Positions 1-10,252 of a stretch of 64,000 bases of DNA are shown one piece after another. Where the stretch lies: NCBI GenBank assembly GCA_905221605.1, contig CAJNDS010001269.1, forward strand, positions 250,001 through 314,000, written 5' to 3'. This DNA is from Symbiodinium natans. Taxonomy: Eukaryota; Sar; Dinophyceae; Suessiales; Symbiodiniaceae. The translations under genes and the position numbers were made by a program. How positions within the stretch are numbered: the first letter of the stretch is position 1; each line of letters starts with the position of its first letter. The notes beneath the pieces are model-generated. The model was not told the origin of the DNA. It ran no database searches and worked only from the letters and a program-made list of their open reading frames with translations.

Positions 1-58
1 GGGTTTTGGGGTTTAGGGTTTAGGGTTTGGGGTTTAGGGTTTTGGGTTTTGGGTTAGG
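1..58 (+). repeat. degenerate telomere-like tract (TTTAGGG type)
   Basis: The window opens inside a run of TTTAGGG and TTTTGGG/TTTGGGG variants. It is imperfect, so it is an interstitial or decayed tract rather than a clean chromosome end. Confidence 0.85.
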
Positions 59-732
59 GTCTACATCTCAATAGTGAAGAGTTGCGAGCTCTTTCGAGGA
101 ATCCGGTTTTGCCCGGCGCAGACCCTAACATGCCCAAACAGTGGTAAGACTACTGCAAGAGCACTCCAAAACCAATCCAAGATCACTTCACAAGGACCCC
201 CCCAAGAGCACTCCAAGCCCACTTCAACAGGGTTTAGGGCTTAGAGGGTTTGGGCTGCAGGGGACCGAGGGAGGGGGAGCGCCATTTCGGAACACGGAGG
301 AGGTGAAACCATCCACGGGCCACGGAACCAGGAGCGTGCGTCCCAAGCCCTCAAAATCGTGCAGGTGGGCGAGGGCGCGTTTTCGAGCAAGGGGGCGGGG
401 GGGGGGGGGCGATGCGGACGGAAGCGCGATTTGTCAACATGATTGGGAATTTCTTGCGATGGAAGCCGCGACCACGCTCGCGGCTAATTGTGGCCAGAGC
501 GCTTCGAACCCAAAGCAAGCGCCTCAGCCACGCGACCGGCCTCGCGTGACGCCCGGCCACTTGCAAGCCTGTTTGCCCTCAAATGTGGGAGGGGGTTATT
601 CTACACGAGCCATGAAATAAGGGTCATTTGAAAGGGGAATCCGTACCACAAGGGAACCTCTGCCTGCTGGAACTTTTCGGGGAGAGGGTGGTATGTTGAA
701 CGGCTACCATACATGGACTTGCCCCAACTGCC
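59..732. other. unassigned sequence, no supported gene
   Basis: No supportable feature apart from a G run near 402-411. A frame of 159 codons is open at 141-620 on the + strand, but its product is low-complexity and arginine/glycine-rich with no recognisable domain. I treat it as chance. Confidence 0.5.
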
Positions 733-837
733 TGGTTCTTAGTAGAGAATCAGGGAATTAGGCACCTTACATACCCCTACGTATACCCTTTAAAGATTAT
801 ATTAGGGCACCCCATTCGCACATTCCCTACGAAGAAC
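733..837. mobile_element. MITE-like palindromic element, family G copy 1
   Basis: The left end begins GGTTCTTAGTAGAGAATC and the right end closes with CATTCCCTACGAAGAAC, its near reverse complement. Both arms continue inward through GCACC/GGTGC-type sequence. The same termini are found at 15594-15690 and, more diverged, at 50294-50397. About 105 bp, no coding capacity. Confidence 0.65.
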
Positions 838-1035
838 GCGCAAGCCCACCTAAGCTGCGACGGAGTTGCAAAGCCTGGTGGTTGGCCAGCAGTAGGCGGT
901 CCACGATCACAAAGAGTGTCGGGAAGAAAAACCTGGTGCCCCCCCGCCCCATGCGGTAGTTTTGATAGATTCCAGATTACCAGATTACACCTGCGACACC
1001 AGTTCTCCACAATGGATGTTTACGTAGCCTGACCA

Positions 1036-1087
1036 GAAACCCTAAACCCTAAACGCCAAACCCTAAACCCTGAACCCTAAACCCTAC
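1036..1087 (-). repeat. CCCTAAA telomere-like tract
   Basis: About seven heptamers in the AAACCCT orientation, with single-base variants (AAACGCC, TGAACCC). Confidence 0.9.
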
Positions 1088-2515
1088 AGCCTTAGCCGCG
1101 ATCCCAGGTAAAGTCCTTACGGATAGGAAGGGACCCTTGGCAACAAAAGGCATGGGGATGCGCATGGAGACACTTGTGCTACTATGGAAGTATAGTTTAG
1201 GCAGAGTTTCCTATTGTATTTAATGCTTAAACCCATGCTCAAGAGAGTCTCTTCTTGATTCAACAGCCGTACTGCAGTTGCCCATAAAGTACCACCAAGG
1301 TAATCCCTAAACCCTAAACTGTAACCCAAAACCCTAAACCAATGTGGCAGTTAAGATAGGGGATCGCACGTTGGCAGCGCGAACCCAAAATTAGGGGCCT
1401 GAGCACTGTGGGCAGGTGTACCGTGTACATATTTGATGCATGCATTGCATGTATGTATGCATACCCTTAATGCAAGGAAGCGTGCCTTAGCCGTCAGGCT
1501 TATTTCCCCTTGTTTCGCGTATACAGGTTGACTCGCAGGTTGACTGTGGTGCGCATTGCACCAAGTACCTTCTAAGACATCCTGAAAACCCCGATTTGGG
1601 GTACACTTAGGCCCTTATAAGGCTTAAGACCCTGGAGGTTTAAGGCCCTTAAGGCTTAAGGCCCTTGAAACGGTAGAGCCTCAACTTGCAGCTCGAGGTA
1701 CCAGATCCACAGTCGAGCAGGTGCGTGGACGAGGAGCAGGACATAGACCAGCTTCCACGACATGTGAATGCGCCAGAACCTGGTTAGGGTTTCGAATTCA
1801 GTACCGCTGTGTAGCATATCGCTTGGGTTCCGAATTCCACATAGTACCAGAAGTGGGTTCTGGGAACTCGGTCCTGGCATCGATAATGCATGTGGAGCAC
1901 GGAGTAAAAACCACCCCAAAACCTAAACCCTATACCCTATCCCCTAAACCCTTAACCCTTACCCTTGGCCCTGGCGGAGATGCTCCAAAAGGCCCCGAAC
2001 CATGGGTTCCACCGTGTTTGGTATTCTTCCGGTCCTGCAGATAGGGCTAACTATACGCGGCGTCATGGCTGTTGCTGGCATTGCTGGGAGCGGGCTACCA
2101 GAACGATGGAACCTTCAATGCGCCGGGGTGCTTCTCTTCTCTCTAAACCTAAATCAACACTTGTAATTTCCTGTAAGTCAACAGAAGAATAGGACCCTTA
2201 TAGGGATTGACTATGGGGATTACGACCCTAAACCCTAAGCCCTGAACCCGAAACCCCAAAACCCTGAGGCCGGGGCAAGTTGTATCCGAAGCAGCGGCGG
2301 GTAAGACAGTTGGTGCCACGGCGGGAACAGGACATAGCCTCGAGCGAAAGATGGGCGTAGACATAGGGCAACGTGGTGTAGATAGGGTTTGGGGATTTGC
2401 AGGTAAGGAGTTGAGTTCCGATGCGAATTCAACATCCGAGCACCGACAAGAGTCTCTTCGGAATAGAATCGATCTCAACGAGCTCTATCTGGGATTTGCT
2501 TTAAGGAGCCCCTTA
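1088..2515. other. unassigned sequence with minor repeat tracts
   Basis: No gene can be supported. Short CCCTAAA fragments occur near 1305-1340, 1918-1965 and 2227-2270. An alternating purine/pyrimidine patch rich in ATGCAT/GTATG lies at 1433-1463. A cluster of AAGGCTTAAGG words at 1617-1665 resembles the core of the 51-bp minisatellite at 8.5 kb. Several frames of 70-110 codons end in repeat-derived residues and are not credible. Confidence 0.5.
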
Positions 2516-2516
2516 G

Positions 2517-2562
2517 ACCCTAAACTCTAAACCCTAAACCCTAAACCCTAAACTCTAAACGC
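2517..2562 (-). repeat. CCCTAAA telomere-like tract
   Basis: Six heptamers, near perfect (AAACTCT variants at both edges). Confidence 0.9.
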
Positions 2563-2675
2563 CCGTGTGGTAGCAGCTCCAGCTTCGGACTGGTTGACGT
2601 GAGACTAGCACGAAGCCAACATCCGAAACCCTAGCTGGAAGAACCCTTACATACCTTGAAGAAAGGGACGTGTAT

Positions 2676-2759
2676 CTTAATCATGGGTATACAGTAGTTG
2701 TAACTTAATCATGGGTATATAGTAGTTGTAACTTAAATCATAGGTATATATAGTAGCTG
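2676..2759 (+). repeat. 28-bp tandem repeat, 3 copies
   Basis: Three units start at 2676, 2704 and 2732 with CTTAATCATGGGTATA, each followed by AGTAGTTGTAA-like sequence. The third unit carries small insertions. Confidence 0.85.
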
Positions 2760-2967
2760 CCCATGTCTTATAGTACAAGGTTTTTCTACTTGTCAGGACC
2801 CGAGAAGCCGTCAGAAGAATGGCCAGCATCATGAAGGTGAGGATCACGCCCGTCAGCGCGGCGCAGCGGATTTGGATGTTCAGGAGCTGACAAGTTGAAT
2901 TAGGGCGGCAAGTCAAGACTATTTCCCGACGGGTCCATGTAAATGTGCAGTATATATCTGTGGCCGA

Positions 2968-3010
2968 AAGCTACTATATATGGGAACCCCTCTGAGACCC
3001 AAGTATATAC
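2968..3010. mobile_element. partial family E MITE-like element
   Basis: AAAGCTACTATATA, GGGAACCCC and CCCAAGTATATAC appear in the same order and spacing as in the complete family E copies at 27428-27650 and 54154-54262. Only the central and right part is recognisable; the termini are missing or decayed. Confidence 0.5.
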
Positions 3011-3417
3011 GATGGCTGCTTGTTCAAGCAGGTGGTGATGTATGCAAAAAGCTTAATGTCCACACACGACCACCCCTGCTGATGCTTGCAAGAGTTCAAA
3101 GTGTCTGGCATTAGAGCAGTTTCTAAGGGTATACCCAAAACCCAAAACCCAAGCCCCAAACCCGAAACCCTAAAGCCCCTAAGGCCCCTAAACCCCCTAG
3201 ACCTAACCGAGACGAGCCTGCTGCAGCAGAGTCATGCCACCTGAGCCCGCAGCTCTTCATGAGGTCTTAGGGTCTAGAAGGGGTTGAGGGTTGAGGGTTT
3301 AGGGTTCTCGGTTTAGGGTAACCTCTGATGGTTTAAAGGGGCTTAGAAAGGAACCCAATGCCCCCCAAAAAAGGGAATCAGGGCCTACTCTGGGTCCTAG
3401 TTTGTTTTGAAAAGGGG

Positions 3418-3526
3418 ATATGGGGGTGTCCGAAATTAGGGTACCTTTTTGGGGTCCTTATTATAAGGGGATCCTACTATTTGGGGGACTGAATAGGGGT
3501 CCCTTAATTTTCGTAAACCCCCATAT
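3418..3526. mobile_element. MITE-like palindromic element, family F copy 1
   Basis: Termini ATATGGGGGTGT and TAAACCCCCATAT are inverted repeats. The inside carries GGGTCCTTATTATAAGGGGA and ATCCTACTATTTGGGGG. Reverse-complemented, this matches family F copies at 4579-4689 and 56203-56313; the lengths are 109, 111 and 111 bp. Confidence 0.75.
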
Positions 3527-3875
3527 ACCCACCCCTAAGCCTTAAGCCCTCATCCTGAAGGCCCTAAACCTAAAACTCTAAACCCTAAACACTAAACCCT
3601 AAATACGATTTTGGTGATCCAGGACTTTGGTTTCAATCCTGCAAGCATGAGTCCTAAGATCCCTGAACAAACCATGAAGCCCCTTCCTAAGCCCTGAAGC
3701 CGAAGGGTTTGGGGTTTGGGGTGTATGGTTTAGGGTATCTAAACCCCAAAACCCTGAACCCGAGAGACGATGGGCAGCCTAGGCGCTTGCCTGCTCCTCT
3801 GCGGTGAGCTTCCTCGGCGGAGGGAGCTCTCGCAGGTCTAGCGCTGGATCACCATCGCTGGTTTAGACCCAAAGA

Positions 3876-3968
3876 CTCCAATACTCCTGAATTAAGGAAT
3901 GTTCCTTAAACCATGTAAGGAACCCGATTTTAACTTTGGGAAGATTCCTTCATTCAGGGGTATTGGAG
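3876..3968. mobile_element. MITE-like palindromic element, family J copy 1
   Basis: Termini CTCCAATACTCCTGAAT and ATTCAGGGGTATTGGAG are inverted repeats with little divergence. Internal AAGGAATGTTCCTT is itself palindromic. A second copy with the same layout is at 23808-23911. Confidence 0.75.
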
Positions 3969-4182
3969 CCTCTGAGAGTGCATGGGCTTGGGGTTGAGGG
4001 TTTAGGGTCCATTGCCCACTGAAACCTGTAACTGCACCGGCAAGCTGCTCAGAACATAAACCACAGGAACTACCATATCGCAGGCTTTGGGGCTGAAGCT
4101 TTCCACAGAAGAGCCTTAAATGAGGACCTTAAGTTGCCTCGTGCCGCCGGAGTTGGTCAGGATTCAAGGGACTCCCCTTAAC

Positions 4183-4215
4183 TCTAAACCCTAAACCCTA
4201 AACCCTAACCCCTTA
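4183..4215 (-). repeat. CCCTAAA telomere-like tract
   Basis: About four perfect heptamers followed by CCTTAAC and CGTAACC variants. Confidence 0.85.
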
Positions 4216-4387
4216 ACCCTTAACCGTAACCCCATAGCCCTGATCTCAGGGAAAAGAGTTGAGGGATCCTCTCGACCTCACTCAATCGCTGCCCAAGCGC
4301 CAGAGGTGCAGAGGGTCGAGCTGCATGACGGGAGAGGTCTTGATGAGCCAGATGTGGACCTGAAAAGTTCGGGATTTGTAGGTTCTA

Positions 4388-4446
4388 GGGTTCTAGGGTT
4401 TAGGGTTTAGGGTTTAGGGTTTGGGGTGTAGGGTGTGGGGTTTCGG
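4388..4446 (+). repeat. TTTAGGG telomere-like tract
   Basis: About eight heptamers that decay rightward to GGTGTAGGGTGTGGGG. Confidence 0.85.
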
Positions 4447-4578
4447 GTGAGAAGGACCAAAACCCCTCAAGAACCACGGGTTTGCAAGCACCGTGCATGA
4501 TTCCCCTCCCCCTCCAGAAACGGGCCAAGATGGCAGCTGGCCTGCACCCCCCAAACTCCCCTTAAACCCTTGAAGGAG

Positions 4579-4689
4579 ATATGGGGGGTTTACGAAAATA
4601 GGGGACCCCTAAACTAGACCCTCAAATAGTAGGATTCCCTGATGATAGGGACCCCAATAAGGCACCCCTAATTGCGGAAACCACCATAT
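4579..4689. mobile_element. MITE-like palindromic element, family F copy 2
   Basis: It starts ATATGGGGGGTTTACGAAAA and ends with GCGGAAACCACCATAT. The internal CAAATAGTAGGATTCCCT block is shared with copy 3 at 56.2 kb and, inverted, with copy 1 at 3.4 kb. Confidence 0.75.
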
Positions 4690-4960
4690 TTCGTGCATCA
4701 GAAGGCTACCTGAGGGGAAGCGTATGTTGTTGGATCAAGGATCCTGTGCTTCTGGGTTTGGGATTATAGGGTTTGACTTGTAAGAGCAGTGATAGGACGA
4801 GTGACTAGTACATCTGGAGACATCCACTTTTTCACGTCTACCGAATATGGGGGAATTCTGAGGTTCCCGCACAGTGTCCAGCAATGTGAATAGCGGCTCC
4901 CAGCATTGTGTAGCTCGCGATCACGATGTGGAAGTTGATGGGATCCTCAGTGTTTGACCG

Positions 4961-5077
4961 GGGTTTGGGGGGTTTAGGGTTTAGGGTTTAGGGTTTAGGG
5001 TTTAGGGTTTAGGGTTTAGGGTTTAGGGTTTAGGGTTAAGGGTTAAGGGTTTAGGGTTTAGGGTTTAGGGTTAGGGA
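4961..5077 (+). repeat. long TTTAGGG telomere-like array
   Basis: About 16 heptamers, mostly perfect, with two TTAAGGG units near the right end. It is one of the longest perfect TTTAGGG runs in the window. Confidence 0.95.
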
Positions 5078-5171
5078 TCTTGAGCTTCATTGCTCCTGCA
5101 TCAACCAGCAAAAGCCTTCTGACTACCCAGGCCTGCCATGCAGCTAACCTCATCAAACACAGTTTAGTTTA

Positions 5172-5194
5172 TTTTTTTTTGGGGGGGGGGGGGG
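5172..5194. repeat. poly(T)-poly(G) homopolymer junction
   Basis: Nine T (5172-5180) run directly into 14 G (5181-5194). The same C-run/A-run arrangement recurs at 9954-9996 and 53747-53800. Confidence 0.9.
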
Positions 5195-5381
5195 AAGGGG
5201 GGGGAAATCTTGCAGTCTCCACACCGCAGATGACCGACCGCGGAATCCACCCCCTAAACTCCAAACCCTAAACCCTTGTAAACCCTAAGCCCTTAACCCT
5301 AAGCCCTAAAAGCCCAAAAACCATGCAAAACACCTTGGAAGGGTCTCTGAGGGGCCTGATGTTGCCGAGGAGAATGGTTTC

Positions 5382-5482
5382 CTACTATTTGCTTAAGAAC
5401 CCCACAAGAAAAAGTAATCCCCATATTACCCTTAATAAGGAAGAATATTCTCATTTTTTGGGGGTTCATCAGCAAGTAGTAG
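5382..5482. mobile_element. MITE-like palindromic element, family A copy 1, TSD TTTC
   Basis: The left terminus CTACTATTTGCTTAAGAACC pairs with the right terminus GGTTCATCAGCAAGTAGTAG. The 4 bp on each side are TTTC (5378-5381 and 5483-5486), a perfect candidate target-site duplication. Related copies are at 6699, 16611 and 44947. Confidence 0.75.
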
Positions 5483-5572
5483 TTTCGGGTGTAGGGTATG
5501 TTGGTTCCTAGACTCGAGGAGTCTAACCCCAGACGCTGATCGCAGGCTGCTGAGGGACTGTAGAGTTGAGGG

Positions 5573-5665
5573 TTCAGGGTTCAGGGTTCAGGGTTCAGGG
5601 TTCAGGGTTCAGGGTTCAGGGTTTAGGGTTTAGGGCTTAGGCTTAGGGTTTAGGGTTGAGGGCAC
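5573..5665 (+). repeat. TTCAGGG variant array passing into TTTAGGG
   Basis: Exactly seven TTCAGGG units (5573-5621) are followed by TTTAGGG, GCTTAGG and TTGAGGG units. The block of one uniform variant shows local homogenisation. Confidence 0.9.
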
Positions 5666-5765
5666 CGTAAACCCTAACCATGATGAGGCGCATCAATCGG
5701 AACCCATTCCCGCGAAGAGCTCACGCGCCTGCTCGGATGTTCGGCCATTGCTGCTTCGGGTTTGC

Positions 5766-5822
5766 ACCCTAAACCCTAAACCCTCAACCCTCAACCCTCA
5801 AGCCTCAACCCTAAACCCAACC
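5766..5822 (-). repeat. mixed AAACCCT / CAACCCT tract
   Basis: Heptamers alternate between AAACCCT and the variant CAACCCT (complement TTGAGGG), about eight units. Confidence 0.85.
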
Positions 5823-6698
5823 CGAAACTTGCAGAAGCAGCCTTCAGGTCAAGATGCAGCAACAGCCTACAATGGCCTACAACCCTGCTTGTGCACTTCC
5901 TGCCATGGGAAGCTGGTTCAACACAGGGGCCTGTTAGCTAGAATGTGTAGTTTGGGCAGTCGATACTCCAAAGCGGCAGGGCTTACCAGGGGATAGTGTT
6001 GGCAACGATTTAGGGTTTAGTTTGTGGTCTTGAAACCATAAACCCTAAACCCACATTGCATACACTCCTGAACACAAGGCATTCTTCAGGGCGGACGAGA
6101 CAGCGAGGAACAAAAAAGCAAAAACAAAAAAACGCCCAAACCTGCCTCATGGTCGTCTGAAGACTCTTCCTGGGATACTGAGAATCGTGGGGCGTACACC
6201 TAGAGTAGGCTGCCAACTCCTACTTCTGAAGGCGGAGCAACATAAGAAAACCTAAGTTTAGGGTTCAGGGCCGGGGTTTAGGGTGAGAGTAGGTTTAGGG
6301 TTTGGGTTAAAGGCGTAAGGCAACCTACATATCCTGAGAGAACAACGGAAAACATGCCTCAACAAGCACAGGCACGTTGAACTTCACCCTTTCTTGCTTA
6401 CACTAGGCTACTCTGAGTGGGGCAAAGGGCATCCGGTTTGGGGGGCTTTAGATTCGGCAGCCAACGCGGCAAACTGTTGTGATACTGAGGTTCCCAGGTT
6501 TAGGTCTTAGAGAACTCTGTCAACTAGACCTCGAAAATGCTGAAGATATTGCCGGAAACTCCGAAATCTTTCAGCTCACGGCTTCTTGATCTTCATGGGC
6601 CTTGTATAGGATTTTGGGGTTCTGGGTAGGGTTTTTGGGCTTTCGAGTTTTAGGGTCTGGGACCCGACGTCCGAAAAACCTGAACCCTCAACCCTGAA

Positions 6699-6804
6699 CC
6701 AGTACTTGCTTAAGAACCCCCACCCCCAAAAAAAAATCTTCCTGATAAGGGCAATCCAGGGATTTGTTATTTGCATTCTTTTAGGGTTCTTAAGCAACTA
6801 GTAG
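6699..6804. mobile_element. MITE-like palindromic element, family A copy 2, TSD TGAA
   Basis: The left end CCAGTACTTGCTTAAGAACC and the right end GGTTCTTAAGCAACTAGTAG are inverted repeats. They are flanked by TGAA on both sides (6695-6698 and 6805-6808). Length 106 bp. Confidence 0.75.
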
Positions 6805-6825
6805 TGAACCGGAACCCTCGAAAAG

Positions 6826-6855
6826 GTTCTTTTAGGGTTCTTAAGCAAATAGTAG
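6826..6855. mobile_element. partial duplicate of the family A right end
   Basis: The right arm of the preceding element plus its flank (TGAACCGG) is repeated: TTCTTTTAGGGTTCTTAAGC then AAATAGTAGTGAACCGG. This looks like a local tandem duplication of arm plus target site, not an independent insertion. Confidence 0.7.
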
Positions 6856-6963
6856 TGAACCGGCGAAAAGGGTTAAGTTTATAAAGCCAGCCAAAGCACA
6901 GGGTGGGCAGGATGAGCATGGCGAAGTTCAGGTCCATGCTGTAGCCGCCACCCTGGCAAGAAG

Positions 6964-7055
6964 GGTTAGGGTTTAGGGTTTAGGGTTCAGGGTTTAGGCT
7001 TTAGGGCTTTCAGGACTTTGAGTTTAGGATTTAGGGCTCAGGGTTTCAGAGCAGA
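6964..7055 (+). repeat. degenerate TTTAGGG tract
   Basis: Perfect heptamers at 6964-6995 decay into TTCAGGG, GCTTTAG and ATTTAGGG variants. Confidence 0.85.
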
Positions 7056-7402
7056 TCACAGGATTGGTAATTACTGTAGGGGGTTTAGGGGCTTGCCTTT
7101 TGCTGTTTCTGGAAAGGATAAGCATATAGAGAGCACTCATACAAGTTACAGGCCACCAATTAGAAGCATCAGGAATTTGCAAGCAGTGCGGCAAGCAGCC
7201 CGCAGAGTTTCACAAACCCTTAGCTGGACTAGTTCTTGGCCTATAGGGTTAGGTCAGGCTCTCTGCCAGAGTACCAGTAGCAGCTCGTGTTGAGTGGTGC
7301 ACGCCTGGCATGACCCGGGATTTGTTACTCTTGAGTTCTAGGAGGGCTTGGGCCCTAAACCCCTAAACCCCAATTGAACCCGAAACCCTAAAGCCGGTAT
7401 AC

Positions 7403-7456
7403 CGGGTTTAGGGTTTAGGGTTTAGGGTTTAGGGTTTAGGGTTTAGGGTTTAGGGT
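7403..7456 (+). repeat. TTTAGGG telomere-like array
   Basis: Seven perfect heptamers. A short AAACCCC tract in the opposite orientation lies just upstream (7355-7395). Confidence 0.95.
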
Positions 7457-7597
7457 GAATTTCCCCTCCAAGAATGGGCCCCCCGGCCTTGGCGATGGGA
7501 TAGGCCCAGGACTCATGGAAGCCACCTTTCAAGTTCGAGAGGAAGCCGATCAGGAAGACGAGGACGTTGAGCACAGCATACCTCGGCTTTCGGACAT

Positions 7598-7650
7598 GGT
7601 TTAGGGTTTAGGGTTTAGGGTTTAGGGTTTAGGGTCTAGGGTCTAGGTTC
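7598..7650 (+). repeat. TTTAGGG telomere-like array
   Basis: About five perfect heptamers followed by TCTAGGG variants. Confidence 0.9.
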
Positions 7651-7715
7651 AGGGCTTGGGGGTGGGAGCTTGGAATTGAGTGTCTGGGATCTAGGAAGCC
7701 CAAAAACCCTTAGAA

Positions 7716-7756
7716 GGTCTAGGGTTTAGGGTTTAGGGCCTAGGGTTTAGGGTCTC
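7716..7756 (+). repeat. short TTTAGGG tract
   Basis: About five heptamers including TCTAGGG and CCTAGGG variants. Confidence 0.85.
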
Positions 7757-7918
7757 CCAATTTCAATAATCTACTTGCAAATGCAGACTGAGCAAACGCT
7801 CAGTACAACTTCAAAAAGTGTAGCTTCTAACTTACAAAAAACCAAATATCTGGAAATGAGCAAGAATGATGACCACACCTCAGAATATCTCCTGCAGCTC
7901 ATCATAAGGACCGCCCCG

Positions 7919-8012
7919 CCCCCCCCCCCCCCCCCCCCCCCGTTTCCCCCGGGGTACCCTAAACCCTAAACCCTAAACCCTAAGCCCTAAACCCCAAACC
8001 CTCAACCCTAAG
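7919..8012 (-). repeat. poly(C) run followed by CCCTAAA tract
   Basis: A run of about 23 C (7919-7941) is followed within 20 bp by about seven AAACCCT heptamers. Confidence 0.9.
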
Positions 8013-8129
8013 TGTTTATGGCTCCCACTCGGGCCCCCGGCATGATTGTCGTGAGCTGCTGCTCGCCGACGCCGCACTTGCGGAAGCATCGCTTGATGCT
8101 CTGGAACCACGTCATGGACTCCTCTGTTT

Positions 8130-8235
8130 CCCTAAGGGTCCCTATACCTATGTCTATACTTGGGCCTTAAAGGGGCTCCCATAAAGTAGCTTGAGGGCCC
8201 AGGTATAGACTACATAGGTACATGGATCGTTAGGG
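8130..8235. mobile_element. MITE-like palindromic element, family E copy 2
   Basis: Left end CCCTAAGGGTCCCTATACC; right end ATAGGTACATGGATCGTTAGGG is its imperfect reverse complement. The inner arms TATACTTGGGCC and GGGCCCAGGTATAGA also pair. Flanks GTTT and TTTT agree at 3 of 4 bases. Related copies are at 19239, 27428 and 54154. Confidence 0.75.
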
Positions 8236-8519
8236 TTTTGTAAGAAAATGACCGTAGGGCTTTGGTTTCAGCGTCTTAAAACTCCGCTGTTCTGTAAGTA
8301 GTTTGCCACCAGGACTCCTTGCCTTAAGAGCCCTGAACCTACATTTCTGCAAGCGTTTAGGCACAGGATTTCAGGTAGGCCTACAAAAATAGCAGGTTAG
8401 GGTCGCTTGAGGTGCTTGCGGGGCTTCACACGGGCTTAGCTCCCTACCTTTAAGCAACTGAGGTAACAGCAACTCAGCTTGTTTCGCAAGGGGCTGCTGG
8501 TTTCGGAGTCTGGCGCGGG

Positions 8520-9010
8520 GCGAATTTCTCAGGGCTTAAGGCTTAAGGGATTCTAGGGTACCCCAAAAGGGCAAATTTCGCAGGGCTTAAGGCTTAAGGG
8601 ATTCTAGGCTTAAAGGGCAAATTTCGCAGGGCTTAAGGCTTAAGGGATTCTAGGGTACCCCAAAAGGGCAAATTTCGCAGGGCTTAAGGCTTAAGGGATT
8701 CTAGGGTACCCCAAAAGGGCAAATTTCGCAGGGCTTAAGGCTTAAGGGATTCTAGGGTACCCCAAAAGGGCAAATTTCGCAGGGCTTAAGGCTTAAGGGA
8801 TTCTAGGGTACCCCAAAAGGGCAAATTTCGCAGGGCTTAAGGCTTAAGGGATTCTAGGGTACCCCAAAAGGGCAAATTTCGCAGGGCTTAAGGCTTAAGG
8901 GATTCTAGGGTACCCCAAAAGGGCAAATTTCGCAGGGCTTAAGGCTTAAGGGATTCTAGGGTACCCCAAAAGGGCAAATTTCTCAGGGCTTAAGGCTTAG
9001 GGGGTTCCAG
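8520..9010 (+). repeat. 51-bp minisatellite, about 9.5 copies
   Basis: Units begin GCAAATTTCGCAGGGCTTAA at 8571, 8617, 8668, 8719, 8770, 8821, 8872, 8923 and 8974, so the period is 51 bp. One 46-bp unit lost the KpnI-like GGTACC portion. Units are nearly identical, implying recent expansion. The first and last units share the variant TTTCTCAG in place of TTTCGCAG. Each unit contains a doublet CTTAAGGCTTAAGG. The units contain in-frame stops and are not coding. Confidence 0.97.
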
Positions 9011-9089
9011 GGTGTCAGATCTGATCCGAGTTGAATGAAGGTCCTCCGGCAAAGCCACTTCGGCTGCCTGTCATGAGTTGCAGCGACAC

Positions 9090-9142
9090 GGTTTAGGGTT
9101 CAGGGTTTAGGGTTTCGGGTTTGGGGTTTAGGGTTTAGGGAC
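9090..9142 (+). repeat. degenerate TTTAGGG tract
   Basis: About seven heptamers with TTCAGGG, TTTCGGG and TTTGGGG variants, directly after the 51-bp array. Confidence 0.85.
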
Positions 9143-9626
9143 ATACAAACCTTAGCGCCTCCCAACGCACAACCCCTGCTTGGCCTTCGACCCTCCTTCG
9201 TATATCATGTCCGTGCCCCCGAAAACAGGGCCCGGCATGAACTGTCCAACCACTGACAGTCAAGGATGGCTTTACAAAACCTTTATAAAACCGGAAGAGA
9301 ACCCCACGCGTCTATAAACCTCTAAAAAATACCCGAAAGACCGTTAACTCGTCCTAGACCACAAACTGTAACCTTAACACCCTGACCTCAAACTGAAACC
9401 TACAGAACCTGAAGCCCAAACCTTAAAACCCCTCACCAAGCAACCCTAAACCCTAAACCCTAAACCCCTTAAGCCTCAAAGCGCCGCAAAGCCCAACAGC
9501 CCTTTATGGGCCGCCAAGAATGGCCTGCCCATCTGCCCCCTCTTCGTCGGCCGCGTGGGCGTTGGCCTTCTTGGCCCACTCCTTCCTGTGGCAGATAGAC
9601 GTGAGGGTTTCGGAACTTGGCTGCAC
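9143..9626. other. unassigned sequence
   Basis: No gene seen. Contains a short AAACCCT run at 9443-9467. Confidence 0.5.
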
Positions 9627-9728
9627 TTCGGAGGGTAGCTAAAAACTAAATTGTTAGCTGCCTTATTAAGAAACCCAATAAACCCAAAAAGGCTAAGGAT
9701 CTAAAGTTACAGTAAAGCACTACAAAGG
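9627..9728. repeat. dispersed repeat M, copy 1
   Basis: About 100 bp starting TGGCTGCACTTCGGAGGGTA, with GGGTAGCTAAAAACTAAAT and AAGAAACCCAATAAA. It is about 85-90% identical by eye to 53370-53476. It lacks clear terminal inverted repeats, unlike the MITE-like families, and could be a SINE-like or truncated element. Confidence 0.7.
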
Positions 9729-9953
9729 GAAAAAAGGGGTACTCGTTTGGGGGGTCCCTTTAAGGACTCTGGAGTGGCAGGGGGACTTAGGCGATTGAGG
9801 GGCCCAGGAAAAGTTGAAGGGCTACTAGACCCAATGGGAATGCAAAGGGTGACCTTTTTTGGTTTGAAGCGGCTGAAAAGGGAAGGGAATCCGGGCCCAC
9901 TCTGGGTCCTAGGCTAGGGTCTAGGGCCTGAGGGTTGAGGGGAGACATGCTTG

Positions 9954-9996
9954 TTTTTTTTTTTTTTTTTTTTTTTTTTTTTGGGGGGGGGGGGGG
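9954..9996. repeat. poly(T)29-poly(G)14 junction
   Basis: 29 T (9954-9982) run directly into 14 G (9983-9996). On the minus strand this is C14 then A29, which could be a retroposed poly(A) tail preceded by a C run or a compound homopolymer. Length may be uncertain from sequencing. Confidence 0.9.
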
Positions 9997-10140
9997 TAAA
10001 GGGCTTCGGGCCCTCAACCCCAGAGACCCTAACAGGGCCTCAGGACACTAGCACCGTCAGTGGTGCTCATGATCAGGGTTTTCCCGAAAGCATCGCGAAG
10101 GGTTCTTCCGTGCGGAGCCCCCTGACACAACAACATAGAC

Positions 10141-10252
10141 TGAAGTGCATAGAGTGAAGTGCATAGAGTGAAGTGCATAGAGTGAAGTGCATAGAGTGAA
10201 GTGCATAGAGTGAAGTGCATAGAGCGAAGTGCATAGAGTGAAGTGCATAGAG
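10141..10252 (+). repeat. 14-bp tandem repeat, 8 copies
   Basis: The unit TGAAGTGCATAGAG repeats eight times (GTGCATAGAG at 10145, 10159, 10173, 10187, 10201, 10215, 10229, 10243), with one G-to-C variant. Because 14 is not a multiple of 3, all minus-strand frames read a methionine-rich pseudo-repeat, an artefact. Confidence 0.97.

Noticed and set aside
1-58. True chromosome end at the window start
   Set aside because: The tract is short and degenerate and similar tracts occur everywhere in both orientations.
141-620. 159-codon plus-strand frame
   Set aside because: Low-complexity, spans a G run and telomere-like words, no domain.
8520-9010. CRISPR-like array
   Set aside because: The repeat is contiguous with no unique spacers; the context is eukaryotic.
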